Positions 1-8,823 of a DNA stretch of 64,000 nucleotides are shown here, piece after piece; position 1 is the first letter of the stretch, and the number at the start of each line of letters is the position of its first letter. Source of the stretch: Mucilaginibacter sp. PAMB04168 (GTDB lineage: Bacteria > Bacteroidota > Bacteroidia > Sphingobacteriales > Sphingobacteriaceae); contig NZ_CP155079.2 of NCBI RefSeq assembly GCF_039634365.2, positions 1,240,001 through 1,304,000 on the forward strand. Direction: 5' to 3'. The notes beneath the pieces were generated by a model, which did no database searches, was not told where the DNA came from, and saw nothing but the letters and a program-made list of their open reading frames with translations. The position numbers were made by a program, and so were the translations under genes.

Positions 1-321
1 GTTTTTAATAACAATCCAGGGGTAGGTCTTGTCATCCTTTAAATCTATGTTGTACTTAGGCTTGTGCTTTTTAATTAAGCTGTTCTCGAGCAGCCAGGCA
101 TCTACCTCTGTATCAACAATGGTAAAAGTAATATTGCGGATTTTTGACACCAATACCCGCGTTTTGGAACTAAGCTGGTGGTCTTTAACAAAGTAAGATG
201 ATACCCGATTGCGCAGATCTTTAGCCTTACCAATGTAAATTAGTTCATTACTGTCATCCCAGTATTGGTAAACACCAGGTTTATGCGGTATCTTTTTTAA
301 TGCTTCTTTATAGTCAAACAT
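1..321 (-). CDS. uvrC: UvrABC excinuclease subunit C, N-terminal part (truncated by window edge)
   Basis: Nucleotide excision repair endonuclease that makes the dual incisions around a UvrAB-marked lesion. Translating the minus strand from the ATG at 321 gives 107 codons with no stop: MFDYKEALKKIPHKPGVYQY, then the GIY-YIG-type nuclease features GVYQYWD, LIYIGKAKDLRNRVSSYF and a conserved glutamate in WLLENSLIKKHKPKYN. These are the hallmarks of the UvrC N-terminal nuclease domain. The rest of the roughly 600-residue protein lies beyond base 1. It reads away from the penicillin-binding protein gene in the same direction, 158 bases downstream of it, with a hairpin terminator in between. Confidence 0.93.
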   Translation of the reverse strand, partial: MFDYKEALKKIPHKPGVYQYWDDSNELIYIGKAKDLRNRVSSYFVKDHQLSSKTRVLVSKIRNITFTIVDTEVDAWLLENSLIKKHKPKYNIDLKDDKTYPWIVIKN

Positions 322-414
322 ATCATCCTCAAACCCTTTAATGGCGAAGCACAAGAGTTGTTAACATCTGTTAATAAATGTAATTACGTTTACTTTTGTT
401 TCAACTGTAGCAGA

Positions 415-457
415 ATACAAACGCCCATTCAAACAAAATTTGAACGGGCGTTTGTAT
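415..457. terminator. Hairpin terminator downstream of mrcA-type gene
   Basis: An 18-base arm at 415-432 pairs with 440-457 around a 7-base loop. The single imperfection becomes a G-U pair in the minus-strand transcript, so the stem is continuous for RNA coming from the porW/PBP unit that ends at 480. The arms end in AT-rich sequence but there is no long U-tract, so this may be a 3'-end stabilising hairpin as much as a terminator. Confidence 0.7.
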
Positions 458-479
458 GAAGTATTGTTTACGCTACGGC

Positions 480-2717
480 TTAAAAGCCCAGTTTATTGTC
501 TACCTCGGCTGCTTCCTGTTGCTGCTGCCCGTAAGCATTACAATCCAGCGTAACGTTGATGCCGCTTTTAGGTTGCGCAAAATCAATATTTTGCTTAATG
601 CCTAAGGAGGGGTTGGCATAAATCTTCTTCATATACAATGCAAAAACAGGGAGGGCAGAGTTGGCGCCCTCACCCAGGTTAGTAGAGCGGAAGTGAATAG
701 CTCGGTCTTCGCAGCCCGTCCAAACACCGGTTACCAGTTGAGGGGTTATCCCAATAAACCAGCCATCGGAGTTATTTTGGGTAGTACCGGTTTTACCGCC
801 AATAGGATTACGTAAGCCATATTTGCTGCGTAAGCGCCAACCTGTACCTTCATCAACCACGCCTTTTAACATATAGGTCATTACATAGGCTGTTTGCGGA
901 TTCATGGCTTGTACAACGCGGGCTTTATGGTCATATAACAAGTTGCCGTTCTTGTCTTCAATACGCAGTAAATAGGTAGGCTCGGTCCACAATCCTTCGT
1001 TGGCAAACACGCCGTAGGCACCGGTCATATCATATAATGAGGCATCAAATGTGCCTAAACAGATAGACGGATAAGCCGGAACATTGCTGGTAATACCCAT
1101 CTTTTTAATCAGGTCAGCAACGGGCTGCGGCGTAACTTCTTTCATTACGTGTGCCGTTACCCAGTTTTGCGAACGCGCCAGTGCCTTGCGCAGGGTAATC
1201 ATACCATGTACAGTCTCTGACGGATTTGAGCCAGGTGCCCAGGGTTTACCATAATTGTAAATGGTATCGGGTACGTTATTTACCTGCATACATGGCGAAA
1301 AGCCATTCTCGATAGCTACCGAGTAGGTAAACGGCTTGGCAGTTGAGCCTACCTGGCGCGTACCCATCTTTACCTGGTCGTATTTAAAATGCTCGTAGTT
1401 GATGCCGCCCACCCATGCTTTAACATAGCCTGTGGTAGGGTCCATGCTCATCATGGCGTTACGTAACAACATTTTACAATATACTACCGAGTCAACCGGT
1501 TTCATGGTGGTGTCAATATTACCATGCCAGGTAAATAAATTCATACTGGTTGGCGTGTTAAAATCCTGCCTGATTTCCTCGTCAGACTTGCCCTGTTGCT
1601 TTAAAGATTTATACCGGTCTGAACGTTTCATGCCCTGATCCATCAGCATACCAAAATCCGGAACACTTTTCCATAAGCTGCGGCCGCGCCAGTGCTGGTT
1701 AAATTGCTGCTGCAGCTGTTTCATGTATTCTTTTTGCGCCTCTTCGGCATACTGCTGCATGGTGTAGTTAAGGGTAGTGTATATTTTTAATCCGTCGCGG
1801 TCAAGATCGTAAGGCGTTCCGTCAGATTTATGCAGGTCCTGCTCATTCAGTATGCGTTGTACATCCTTTTTCAGTACCGAGCGGAAATAAGTGGCCAATC
1901 CTTCGTTATGGTCACTGGGGTGAAAGTTCAAACCAAGAGATTTGCTTTTATATTCCTCGGCCTGGCCATCGCTTAAATAACCCTCTTCGGTCATGCGGCG
2001 TAATACAAAATTGCGACGGGTTATAGCATTTTCGGGGTGGCGTATAGGTGAATAAATACCGGGGCCATTTACCATGCCAATGAGCAAGGCGGCCTGATCG
2101 GGTGTCAATTTATCTGGCGTGGTATTAAAGTAGGTAGCCGCAGCCGAACTAATGCCGAACGTATTATAAGCGCCAAAATCTACCGTGTTGAGGTACATGG
2201 TAATGATTTCTTCCTTGGTATAATTGCGCTCCAGGCGTACGGCAATAACCCATTCCTGTAGTTTTTGCCTGATACGGGTAAGACGATCATGCGAACGCTC
2301 TGAAAAAAGATTAAGTGCCAGCTGTTGCGTAATGGTACTGCCACCTTGTTTTTTACCAATTAAGTTATAAAAGATAATGGTGAAAGCGCGGCCAAAATCA
2401 ATACCTGAGTGATTGTAAAAACGATTATCCTCAGTGGCTACCAGTGCATGTATCACATTTGGCGATATTTGGCTGTAACTTACGTTTGAGCGGTTTTGCA
2501 CGTAATATTTACCCAAAATCTTTTTATCAGATGACATTATTTCAGAAGCCTGGTTACTTTTTGGATTCTCCAAATCGCGGAAAGAGGGCAGGGGACCAAA
2601 TACGCCGAAGGCAGTAAGCGCTATAATTAATATAAAGAAGGCCAGACAGCCCAGGGCTATTTTCCAGATGAGCCAGTTATAACTGCGTATTTCGGGTTTA
2701 GAGAGCTTAACAATCAT
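480..2717 (-). CDS. mrcA: Class A penicillin-binding protein (PBP1a-type transglycosylase/transpeptidase)
   Basis: Bifunctional peptidoglycan synthase anchored in the inner membrane, 745 residues. One membrane segment is at about 18-40. The GT51 glycosyltransferase domain follows, with EDNRF (catalytic Glu96) and GGSTITQQLA (125-134). The transpeptidase domain has the three penicillin-binding motifs: STAK with nucleophile Ser458, SQN at 516-518 and KTG at 642-644. Length and order are normal for PBP1a. It starts 2 bases after the porW-like gene stops, so the two are probably translated from one mRNA. The C-terminus is a short Gln/Glu-rich tail. The symbol is by function; Bacteroidota carry several class A paralogues. 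Confidence 0.93.
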   Translation of the reverse strand: MIVKLSKPEIRSYNWLIWKIALGCLAFFILIIALTAFGVFGPLPSFRDLENPKSNQASEIMSSDKKILGKYYVQNRSNVSYSQISPNVIHALVATEDNRFYNHSGIDFGRAFTIIFYNLIGKKQGGSTITQQLALNLFSERSHDRLTRIRQKLQEWVIAVRLERNYTKEEIITMYLNTVDFGAYNTFGISSAAATYFNTTPDKLTPDQAALLIGMVNGPGIYSPIRHPENAITRRNFVLRRMTEEGYLSDGQAEEYKSKSLGLNFHPSDHNEGLATYFRSVLKKDVQRILNEQDLHKSDGTPYDLDRDGLKIYTTLNYTMQQYAEEAQKEYMKQLQQQFNQHWRGRSLWKSVPDFGMLMDQGMKRSDRYKSLKQQGKSDEEIRQDFNTPTSMNLFTWHGNIDTTMKPVDSVVYCKMLLRNAMMSMDPTTGYVKAWVGGINYEHFKYDQVKMGTRQVGSTAKPFTYSVAIENGFSPCMQVNNVPDTIYNYGKPWAPGSNPSETVHGMITLRKALARSQNWVTAHVMKEVTPQPVADLIKKMGITSNVPAYPSICLGTFDASLYDMTGAYGVFANEGLWTEPTYLLRIEDKNGNLLYDHKARVVQAMNPQTAYVMTYMLKGVVDEGTGWRLRSKYGLRNPIGGKTGTTQNNSDGWFIGITPQLVTGVWTGCEDRAIHFRSTNLGEGANSALPVFALYMKKIYANPSLGIKQNIDFAQPKSGINVTLDCNAYGQQQQEAAEVDNKLGF

Positions 2718-2719
2718 GC

Positions 2720-5536
2720 TTAAAAGTTTTTCTGATAGTACTCAACGTAGCTATCCAGTAATTTTCGGTCGGCTAATTTATCCAGATTTTCTTGAGTGAT
2801 GATAAAAAAGCTGTATTTATCGGCCGGCACCTTCATTATCTGCGGCATTAACGGTACAATTTTACGCGCGTAGGCTTTAGCATCCTCTAAGTTATTAAAA
2901 CGGCCCACATAAATGAGCTGGTTATCGGTCCCTACAGGTTTAAGCTGGTGCTTAATAGCGCTACCCTGGTAACTGGTGCGGTTAAACTGCCCAACCCCAA
3001 ACCTTGATGAAGCCAGGTTGGTAGTACCGCTGTTTACATTAATGGCAAAGTAATAATTTGTACTGTCGCGGTTATTGAAGATAGATGGAGCAGCTGGCGG
3101 CGGTATGCGAGGTGTTGCAGCCGCATTTACGGAGGGCTGCTTAACAACTGGCTCTGTTACTGCAGCTTTTTCAACCGGCTTTGCCACTGCGGGCTGGGTT
3201 GGTTCCTTAACCGCAGGTTGCGAACGGGTTGCTGCTGCCAACGGTTGTTGCACAACCGGAGCTGGTATAAAGCTGGCGGCGTTTGGGTCGCTGTCAATAA
3301 TGGCAAATTTGCGGGCAGCCATTTCCGTCATGTTGGCGTCAATGTAAGCCAGGTGCTGTCTTACTAAAGGCGTAATCAGCTCATCATTAGCATATTTGTT
3401 TACTATCTGAAGCAATTCGCTCTGGAAAGGTGTTACTTTTTCCTGATGGCCCGATGCTATAGCGCGTAAATAGGCAATCTGTGCGGCAAACTTGTTATCA
3501 GGGTTTTGTTTCAGCAAGTCATCGGCATGGATAATTACCTGTGGGTACTGGCGTGCTGCATACTCATCATATAGCTTATTATAAAAATAGCTTAGCTCAG
3601 CATCCTGATCGTTCATGCGGCGGGCGTAATCCGGGTCGGTAATGACCTTGGCATAGGTGCTTTGCGGAAACTGCGCAATAAGCATGTTTTTGTACTCATC
3701 TGATTTCGCCTTATCTACATCAGCATACAAACGGTACAGGTTATAGTAGCTGGCCGCTAAATTTTCATCTTTAGGGAAACGCTTAACCAGCTGCTCATAA
3801 ATGGCAATAGCCTCTGGTTTGTCGTTCAGCACATCGCGGTAAAATACGGCCAGGTCCAAGTATGCATTATAAATACGCAAGTTAGATTGCGCCATTAAAG
3901 CCGGTGTAAGCGGAATGTTTTGCTCCAGCTGCTGGCGGTAATTGGTGGTTACCACATCGGCAGTGCTTTTTTGTGTTAAGCCGGGCAGTACGGCAGGGTC
4001 AACGTTTTGTGTAGTATTTAAGGTATTGGTGGTAATGTCGCTATTATAACGTACGCTTCTGCGCCAGTTATCTTCTAACTTGCGGTTGCCCCATTTGCGC
4101 TTAAAATCCGTAAACCCCTGGCTCACCGCGTTTACGTTGTTAAAGTAAAAGCCGCTTCCGGCGTTAGAAGGGGGGCCTTGCACAGCCGTATTGTCATCTA
4201 ACATGGGTTGCGCATTGGTGGTGGTGTATGGAGAATTAGCGTTTGTGTTGTTAGCGGCTAACTGCTGCCCTTGTACACGGGTAAGCTCAGCAATACGTTG
4301 TGCGCGTGCCGGCTCATCTAATTTGGCTAAGGCTTGCAGGGTATCTTCACGGGCAATGGTTTGCAGCCTATCGGCCAGTAGTTGCAAGTTATCGGCCTTT
4401 TTGCGTATGGTTTGGTACCCAGGATAATTGGGTGATAAATTGAGCAGGGTGCTATCATAGTATTGCTTGGCCTTCGCATAGTCGCCATTAGTTTTAAAGC
4501 TAATATCGGCCAGGCGCAAATAGCTCAGACCTTTTTGTGTTTGATTTTTAAGGCTGCTCTTAATAGACTGGTTATAGTTTTTGATCGCTTCGTCGGTCTT
4601 GTTATCGGTAAGCGCCAACTCGCCCAACTGGTAGTAGATCTGATCAGTAAACTCTTCGTTATTTTCGTTACGCAAAAGGCTTTTAAGGCGGTCGGCCCGG
4701 CTCAAGTGGCGGCCGTTTTGGGTATCCTCAATGCGGATGCGGTTCAGCTCAGCATTAAATGCCATTATAAACGGGGCATTACTTTTAACAACTCGTGTGT
4801 AATTGGTATAAGCATCGGCGGGTTGGCGGGTGAGTTCCTGTAGTTGCGCCAAAATAAATGTCCACCTTAAGCGTAGCTGGTTTTGCTTGCTTAGCTCAAT
4901 AGCCTTTTGCGCCATGTTAATGGCCTCCGGATAGTTTTGTGCTGCTGTGTAATATTGTAGGCCAGCAGCGTAAATGTAACCCGTTTGGGTCTTTGTTTTT
5001 GGCGTAGCATTAAGCAAAGCGGTATCCAGTACGTTTTTAGCAAGACCTAACTGATCCAGATATACATACGAGCGTATTTGCCAGGCACGCGCCTCTTGCA
5101 CCAGGTCGGGTTTGTTGGCAAACGAACGGATCACATAACCAAAGTACTCTACGGCATTAAAATAATCGGCATTTAAATGGGCTGCCTTACCCAACAACAA
5201 ATAAGCATCGCCTATATAATGGCTCTGTTCTTTAATACTAATAATGGCGTTAGCTTTAGCAACAACGGCTTCCAGGTCTTTATCGCCGGTTGCCAGGTGC
5301 GATGCCGTATCCTGATAAACGTTTAACAACTGATCGTAATCATCTACAAAGGTAGTGGCATAGGTTTCCTGCTTCTGCCTGAGCAGCTCATTGGCGTTAA
5401 AAAGTATATTATAACGTGCGGTTAAGTTTTGTAGTCCGCGATTTACGGCGCTTTCCTTTTCGAGCGAACAGCCAACCACCAGCATAAGCAGGGCGGTAAC
5501 CGTTAGCGGCATTATTTTTTTGATATCCTTGAACAC
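2720..5536 (-). CDS. porW: PorW/SprE-like TPR lipoprotein of the type IX secretion system
   Basis: Long (938-residue) lipoprotein made mainly of tetratricopeptide-like helical repeats. The signal peptide ends in a lipobox with Cys23 (LVVGC). The start of the mature chain (NRGLQNLTARYNILFNANEL) and the next repeats (DAYLLLGKAAHL, YFNAVEYFGYVI) match my memory of SprE/PorW proteins, which are needed for type IX secretion and gliding in Bacteroidota. A Pro/Ala/Val-rich linker lies near residues 745-830 and the last 70 residues (LIYVGRFNNLEDAKAYARKI) look like a SPOR-type fold. The 2-base gap to the penicillin-binding protein links envelope secretion with wall synthesis. The PorW call is from overall architecture and could be a general TPR lipoprotein. 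Confidence 0.78.
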   Translation of the reverse strand: MFKDIKKIMPLTVTALLMLVVGCSLEKESAVNRGLQNLTARYNILFNANELLRQKQETYATTFVDDYDQLLNVYQDTASHLATGDKDLEAVVAKANAIISIKEQSHYIGDAYLLLGKAAHLNADYFNAVEYFGYVIRSFANKPDLVQEARAWQIRSYVYLDQLGLAKNVLDTALLNATPKTKTQTGYIYAAGLQYYTAAQNYPEAINMAQKAIELSKQNQLRLRWTFILAQLQELTRQPADAYTNYTRVVKSNAPFIMAFNAELNRIRIEDTQNGRHLSRADRLKSLLRNENNEEFTDQIYYQLGELALTDNKTDEAIKNYNQSIKSSLKNQTQKGLSYLRLADISFKTNGDYAKAKQYYDSTLLNLSPNYPGYQTIRKKADNLQLLADRLQTIAREDTLQALAKLDEPARAQRIAELTRVQGQQLAANNTNANSPYTTTNAQPMLDDNTAVQGPPSNAGSGFYFNNVNAVSQGFTDFKRKWGNRKLEDNWRRSVRYNSDITTNTLNTTQNVDPAVLPGLTQKSTADVVTTNYRQQLEQNIPLTPALMAQSNLRIYNAYLDLAVFYRDVLNDKPEAIAIYEQLVKRFPKDENLAASYYNLYRLYADVDKAKSDEYKNMLIAQFPQSTYAKVITDPDYARRMNDQDAELSYFYNKLYDEYAARQYPQVIIHADDLLKQNPDNKFAAQIAYLRAIASGHQEKVTPFQSELLQIVNKYANDELITPLVRQHLAYIDANMTEMAARKFAIIDSDPNAASFIPAPVVQQPLAAATRSQPAVKEPTQPAVAKPVEKAAVTEPVVKQPSVNAAATPRIPPPAAPSIFNNRDSTNYYFAINVNSGTTNLASSRFGVGQFNRTSYQGSAIKHQLKPVGTDNQLIYVGRFNNLEDAKAYARKIVPLMPQIMKVPADKYSFFIITQENLDKLADRKLLDSYVEYYQKNF

Positions 5537-5593
5537 TAAATCGGGTTTTATAAAAAGCCTGGCTAATTTACTAAATACTATGTAACCGTTTCA

Positions 5594-5601
5594 TAAATTT
5601 G
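5594..5601 (+). promoter_or_regulatory. Candidate promoter -7 box for the ATP synthase operon
   Basis: TAAATTTG matches the Bacteroidota -7 consensus TAnnTTTG exactly and lies 34 bases before the atpZ start. I see no good TTG at the -33 position, so the call rests on the -7 box and its place in the divergent spacer between porW and atpZ. Confidence 0.5.
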
Positions 5602-5635
5602 TAGGCTAATAATAGCATTAGCTACAATACCTTAA

Positions 5636-5833
5636 ATGAATAAGCCTGCTAACGATTATATAAAGTATACGGGAATTGCGTTTCAAATGATTGCCATAAT
5701 TGGTGTTTTATCATTTGTGGGATATGAAATTGATAAACGCAGCGCACATGCTACGCCCTGGGTTACGGCGGCTATGTCACTGGCCGGAGTTTTTATTTCG
5801 TTGTACCTGGTCATCAAATCCGTTAAAGATTGA
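5636..5833 (+). CDS. atpZ: AtpZ-type ATP synthase assembly/accessory membrane protein
   Basis: A 65-residue protein with two membrane segments (about 12-30 and 43-60) separated by a short polar loop, YEIDKRSAHATP. Size, topology and position at the head of an F1Fo operon fit AtpZ, the small partner of AtpI thought to help assemble the c-ring or handle Mg2+/Ca2+. Its TGA stop overlaps the TTG start of the next gene in the four bases TTGA (5830-5833), so the two are likely translationally coupled. Confidence 0.75.
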   Translation: MNKPANDYIKYTGIAFQMIAIIGVLSFVGYEIDKRSAHATPWVTAAMSLAGVFISLYLVIKSVKD

Positions 5834-6210
5834 AAAGATTTTTTATTGCCTTTGGTATAACTACCCTAGCCATTGGGCTGCCACCTGCGCTGATCAATTA
5901 TGCAGGTAACGCGGCCTGGCTTATCCCGGGCTTTTGGCTCATCTTCCAGTTTTTTTCATCACTAACGTTCCTGATTAGCCTAAGTGTGATATGGGCTCAG
6001 CAAAAAAACGGCACACTGGGCGGACAAGTGTTTTTAGGAGCCACTACACTAAAACTGCTTTTGTGCATGACAATAGCCCTTATTTACACGCACAGATACA
6101 AGGTAAACGACATTGTTTTTGTACTCAACTATTTTTATCTATATTTCTTATACACAGCCTTTGAAATTTACAGTTTGTTGAGTAACTTGCGCGTCCAAAA
6201 TAAAAAGTAA
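5830..6210 (+). CDS. AtpI-like small membrane protein of the ATP synthase operon
   Basis: A 126-residue hydrophobic protein with about four membrane segments (roughly 5-22, 30-55, 68-85, 92-115) and a basic C-terminus (RVQNKK). It lies between atpZ and atpB, where Bacteroidota carry an AtpI-like or unnamed membrane gene. The reading frame has no ATG near its beginning: the start is TTG at 5830, inside the overlapping TTGA with the atpZ stop, which favours re-initiation by the same ribosome. The sequence itself is poorly conserved, so the role in assembly of the Fo sector is inferred from position. Confidence 0.7.
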   Translation: MKRFFIAFGITTLAIGLPPALINYAGNAAWLIPGFWLIFQFFSSLTFLISLSVIWAQQKNGTLGGQVFLGATTLKLLLCMTIALIYTHRYKVNDIVFVLNYFYLYFLYTAFEIYSLLSNLRVQNKK

Positions 6211-6224
6211 AAATCTCGCAATTA

Positions 6225-7304
6225 ATGGATTTTAGGCACATTTTGAACTCAAAAAAAATATTCCTTCGGTTAATTTTAGGTGTTCTTTTTACACTAACCA
6301 CGTGTAAAACTTTCGCTATACAACACGAAGAAGCATCCGCAGAGGCTAAAAATGCAGAACAGGAAGCCTTCAATCCAACCACTGCAATTCTGGAGCACAT
6401 TGCCGACTCGCACTATTGGCACTTGTGGGGTGAAACATCATTGCCGTTGCCAATTATTCTTTTTACCGACAAGGGAACTGAATTTTTCTCGGCAGCAAAT
6501 TTTCACCACGGGCATGAGGCTTATCAGGCTAAGTTCTATACCTACAAACTGGTAGAAGATAAGATAAGGGTAGTAAATGCCGCCGGCGAAGTTGATAAGG
6601 AAGCCTCAAAGCATATTTACGATTTCTCGATCACGAAAAACGTATTGGCTATGTGGTTAGCCGGTATCATATTGTTCGTGATCTTCTTTACTGTTGCCGC
6701 TGCTTATAAAAAGCGTGAAGGTAAAGCGCCAAAAGGTTTGCAATCGCTTATTGAGCCGGTTATTATGTTTGTGCGTGATGAAATTGCCCGCCCTAATATT
6801 GGTTACCGTTACCAGCGTTATATGCCTATTTTGTTAACCATATTCTTCTTTATCTGGATCAATAACCTGATGGGCTTGATTCCGGTATTCCCAGGAGGTG
6901 CTAACGTTACGGGTAATATTCTGCTTACGTTTGTAATGGCTTTCATTGTATTGATAGTGGTAAACTTCAGCGCTAACAAATACTACTGGAAACACATTTT
7001 TATGCCGCCTGTACCGGTTTGGTTATATCCTATCATGATCCCGGTGGAGCTGATCGGTGTAATCTCTCGTCCGTTTGCATTAATGATACGTTTGTATGCT
7101 AACATTTCGGCAGGTCACATCATCGTGTTGAGTTTGATATCGTTGATCTTCATTTTCAAAACGTTGTGGATTGCGCCGGTATCTATCGTATTCGTACTAT
7201 TTATGGATGTGCTGGAGTTACTAGTAGCATTCTTACAAGCGTTTATTTTTACCATGCTTACTGCGCTGTTTATTGGTACCGCAGTTGAGGAGCATCACCA
7301 CTAA
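6225..7304 (+). CDS. atpB: F1Fo ATP synthase subunit a
   Basis: Fo stator subunit that forms the proton half-channels beside the c-ring. The 359-residue chain is longer than the E. coli protein because of an N-terminal hydrophobic signal-like segment (12-32) and a His/Glu-rich exported region to about residue 135, as I know from other Bacteroidota. The membrane core follows, with the essential arginine in MIRLYANISAGH (Arg289) and PFALMIRLY preceding it. The protein ends in EEHHH. Upstream gap to the AtpI-like gene is 14 bases; atpE follows after 46 bases. Confidence 0.95.
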   Translation: MDFRHILNSKKIFLRLILGVLFTLTTCKTFAIQHEEASAEAKNAEQEAFNPTTAILEHIADSHYWHLWGETSLPLPIILFTDKGTEFFSAANFHHGHEAYQAKFYTYKLVEDKIRVVNAAGEVDKEASKHIYDFSITKNVLAMWLAGIILFVIFFTVAAAYKKREGKAPKGLQSLIEPVIMFVRDEIARPNIGYRYQRYMPILLTIFFFIWINNLMGLIPVFPGGANVTGNILLTFVMAFIVLIVVNFSANKYYWKHIFMPPVPVWLYPIMIPVELIGVISRPFALMIRLYANISAGHIIVLSLISLIFIFKTLWIAPVSIVFVLFMDVLELLVAFLQAFIFTMLTALFIGTAVEEHHH

Positions 7305-7332
7305 TTTGTAAATAATTATACACTATATTTAA

Positions 7333-7557
<225 letters not shown>

Positions 7558-7574
7558 TCATCCCGGCAAAAAAT

Positions 7575-7615
7575 AAAACCTTACTTGCAGCGGTTGGCGG
7601 CAGGTAAGGTTTTTA
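7575..7615 (+). terminator. Terminator-like hairpin between atpE and atpF
   Basis: AAAACCTTACTTGC (7575-7588) pairs with GCAGGTAAGGTTTT (7600-7613), one G-U pair, 11-base loop, and the descending arm runs into TTTTT. It looks like an intrinsic terminator placed inside the operon, 17 bases after the atpE stop. It could end part of the transcripts or protect the 3' end of a processed atpB-E message. Confidence 0.72.
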
Positions 7616-7655
7616 TAAAGTTAAAAAGTGTTGTTTAGATAACAATATTCAATAA

Positions 7656-8165
7656 ATGGAACAATTATTCGAAGGTTTATTAAATGATCATTTAGGCTTT
7701 GTGGTTTGGGCCGCAGTAGCATTCTTAATACTGTTGTTCTTACTGAGCAAATTTGCCTGGAAGCCAATTATGGCCGCTATCGGCGATCGTGAGCGTTCAA
7801 TTGAGGACGCTTTATTGAAAGCAGAGGCAGCTAAGGAAGAAATGGCGCGTTTAACCAATGAGAACGAGCAACTGTTAAAAGAAGCCCGTGCCGAGCGTGA
7901 TTTAATTTTACGCGAAGCCCGCCAGCTGAAAGATCAGATAGTGAACGAGGCTAAAAATGCTGCTAATGTTGAAGGTGCCCGTATGATTGAAAATGCACGC
8001 CTCGAAATCAACAGCCTTAAAGCGATTGCTATGGCCGATGTGAAAAACCAGGTTGCAACCTTATCTGTAGAAATTGCAGAGAAGATTTTACGCAAAGAGA
8101 TTTCTGATCAGCAAGCGCAAGATGCATTAGTAGCCGATTTATTAAAAGAAGTAACGATAAAATAA
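7656..8165 (+). CDS. atpF: F1Fo ATP synthase subunit b
   Basis: Peripheral stalk subunit, 169 residues. One N-terminal membrane helix (about 8-32, ending LLSKFAWKPI) is followed by a long charged coiled coil (AEAAKEEMARLTNENEQLLK onward) that reaches F1 and binds subunit delta. Length and the SKFAWKPI signature are normal for the family. A single b gene is present, so the stalk should hold a b2 homodimer. It lies 98 bases behind atpE, beyond the intra-operon hairpin. Confidence 0.94.
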   Translation: MEQLFEGLLNDHLGFVVWAAVAFLILLFLLSKFAWKPIMAAIGDRERSIEDALLKAEAAKEEMARLTNENEQLLKEARAERDLILREARQLKDQIVNEAKNAANVEGARMIENARLEINSLKAIAMADVKNQVATLSVEIAEKILRKEISDQQAQDALVADLLKEVTIK

Positions 8166-8239
8166 GTTGCGAGTTTAAAGTTGCGTGTTGTAAGTAATTA
8201 CAATGGCAGCCAATAACCACCAACCGACAACTCAATAGA

Positions 8240-8788
8240 ATGTCAGAAATAACAGTTGCATACCGGTACGCAAAGTCGTTGATTGATTTGGCGGAGGAGA
8301 GAAATGCTTTAGAAGCCATTAAGGATGATATGGCCTTTTTTGTGCAAACAGTTAAGGCTAATAGCCAACTGCAAGCTGTGTTGCGCAACCCTATTGTTTC
8401 GCACGATAAAAAGACAAAAATACTGCAGGCCATATTTACTGGCAAGGTAAATCCTAACACCGACGCTTTCTTTAAGATTATGGTGGATAAGAGCCGCAGT
8501 GAGATTTTATATCCTACAGCCCAGGAGTTCTTGAATCAGTATAATCTTAAAAAGGAAGTAGTAAAAGCTACAGTAGTTTCTGCAGCACCGCTTTCTGAAG
8601 CTAATAAGCAGCAAATTATCAGCGAGGTGAAAAGCCTTGGTGGTAAAGAGGTGCAACTGCTGGCTAAGGTTGATGCATCGTTAATTGGTGGTTTTATATT
8701 AACTGTAGGCGACCGCCAAATTGATACATCAGTTTCAACAAGCCTGCAGAAAATGAGAAAAGAATTCGCCCAAAAGGTGATACAATAA
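8240..8788 (+). CDS. atpH: F1Fo ATP synthase subunit delta
   Basis: Connects the b-stalk to the top of F1 (OSCP homologue), 182 residues. The N-terminal helical domain begins VAYRYAKSLIDLAEERN and the C-terminal domain carries the family signature near GGFILTVGDRQIDTSVSTSLQKM. The 74-base spacer before it is rich in GTTG/CAAC words of the kind seen as low-complexity repeats in this group. atpA follows after 35 bases. Confidence 0.94.
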   Translation: MSEITVAYRYAKSLIDLAEERNALEAIKDDMAFFVQTVKANSQLQAVLRNPIVSHDKKTKILQAIFTGKVNPNTDAFFKIMVDKSRSEILYPTAQEFLNQYNLKKEVVKATVVSAAPLSEANKQQIISEVKSLGGKEVQLLAKVDASLIGGFILTVGDRQIDTSVSTSLQKMRKEFAQKVIQ

Positions 8789-8823
8789 TTTATAGACACT
8801 TATACTAAAAATAAAACATTAAA

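Noticed and set aside
8029..8460. 143-codon minus-strand open frame across atpF and atpH
   Set aside because: Overlaps two certain ATP synthase genes and shows no recognisable motif.
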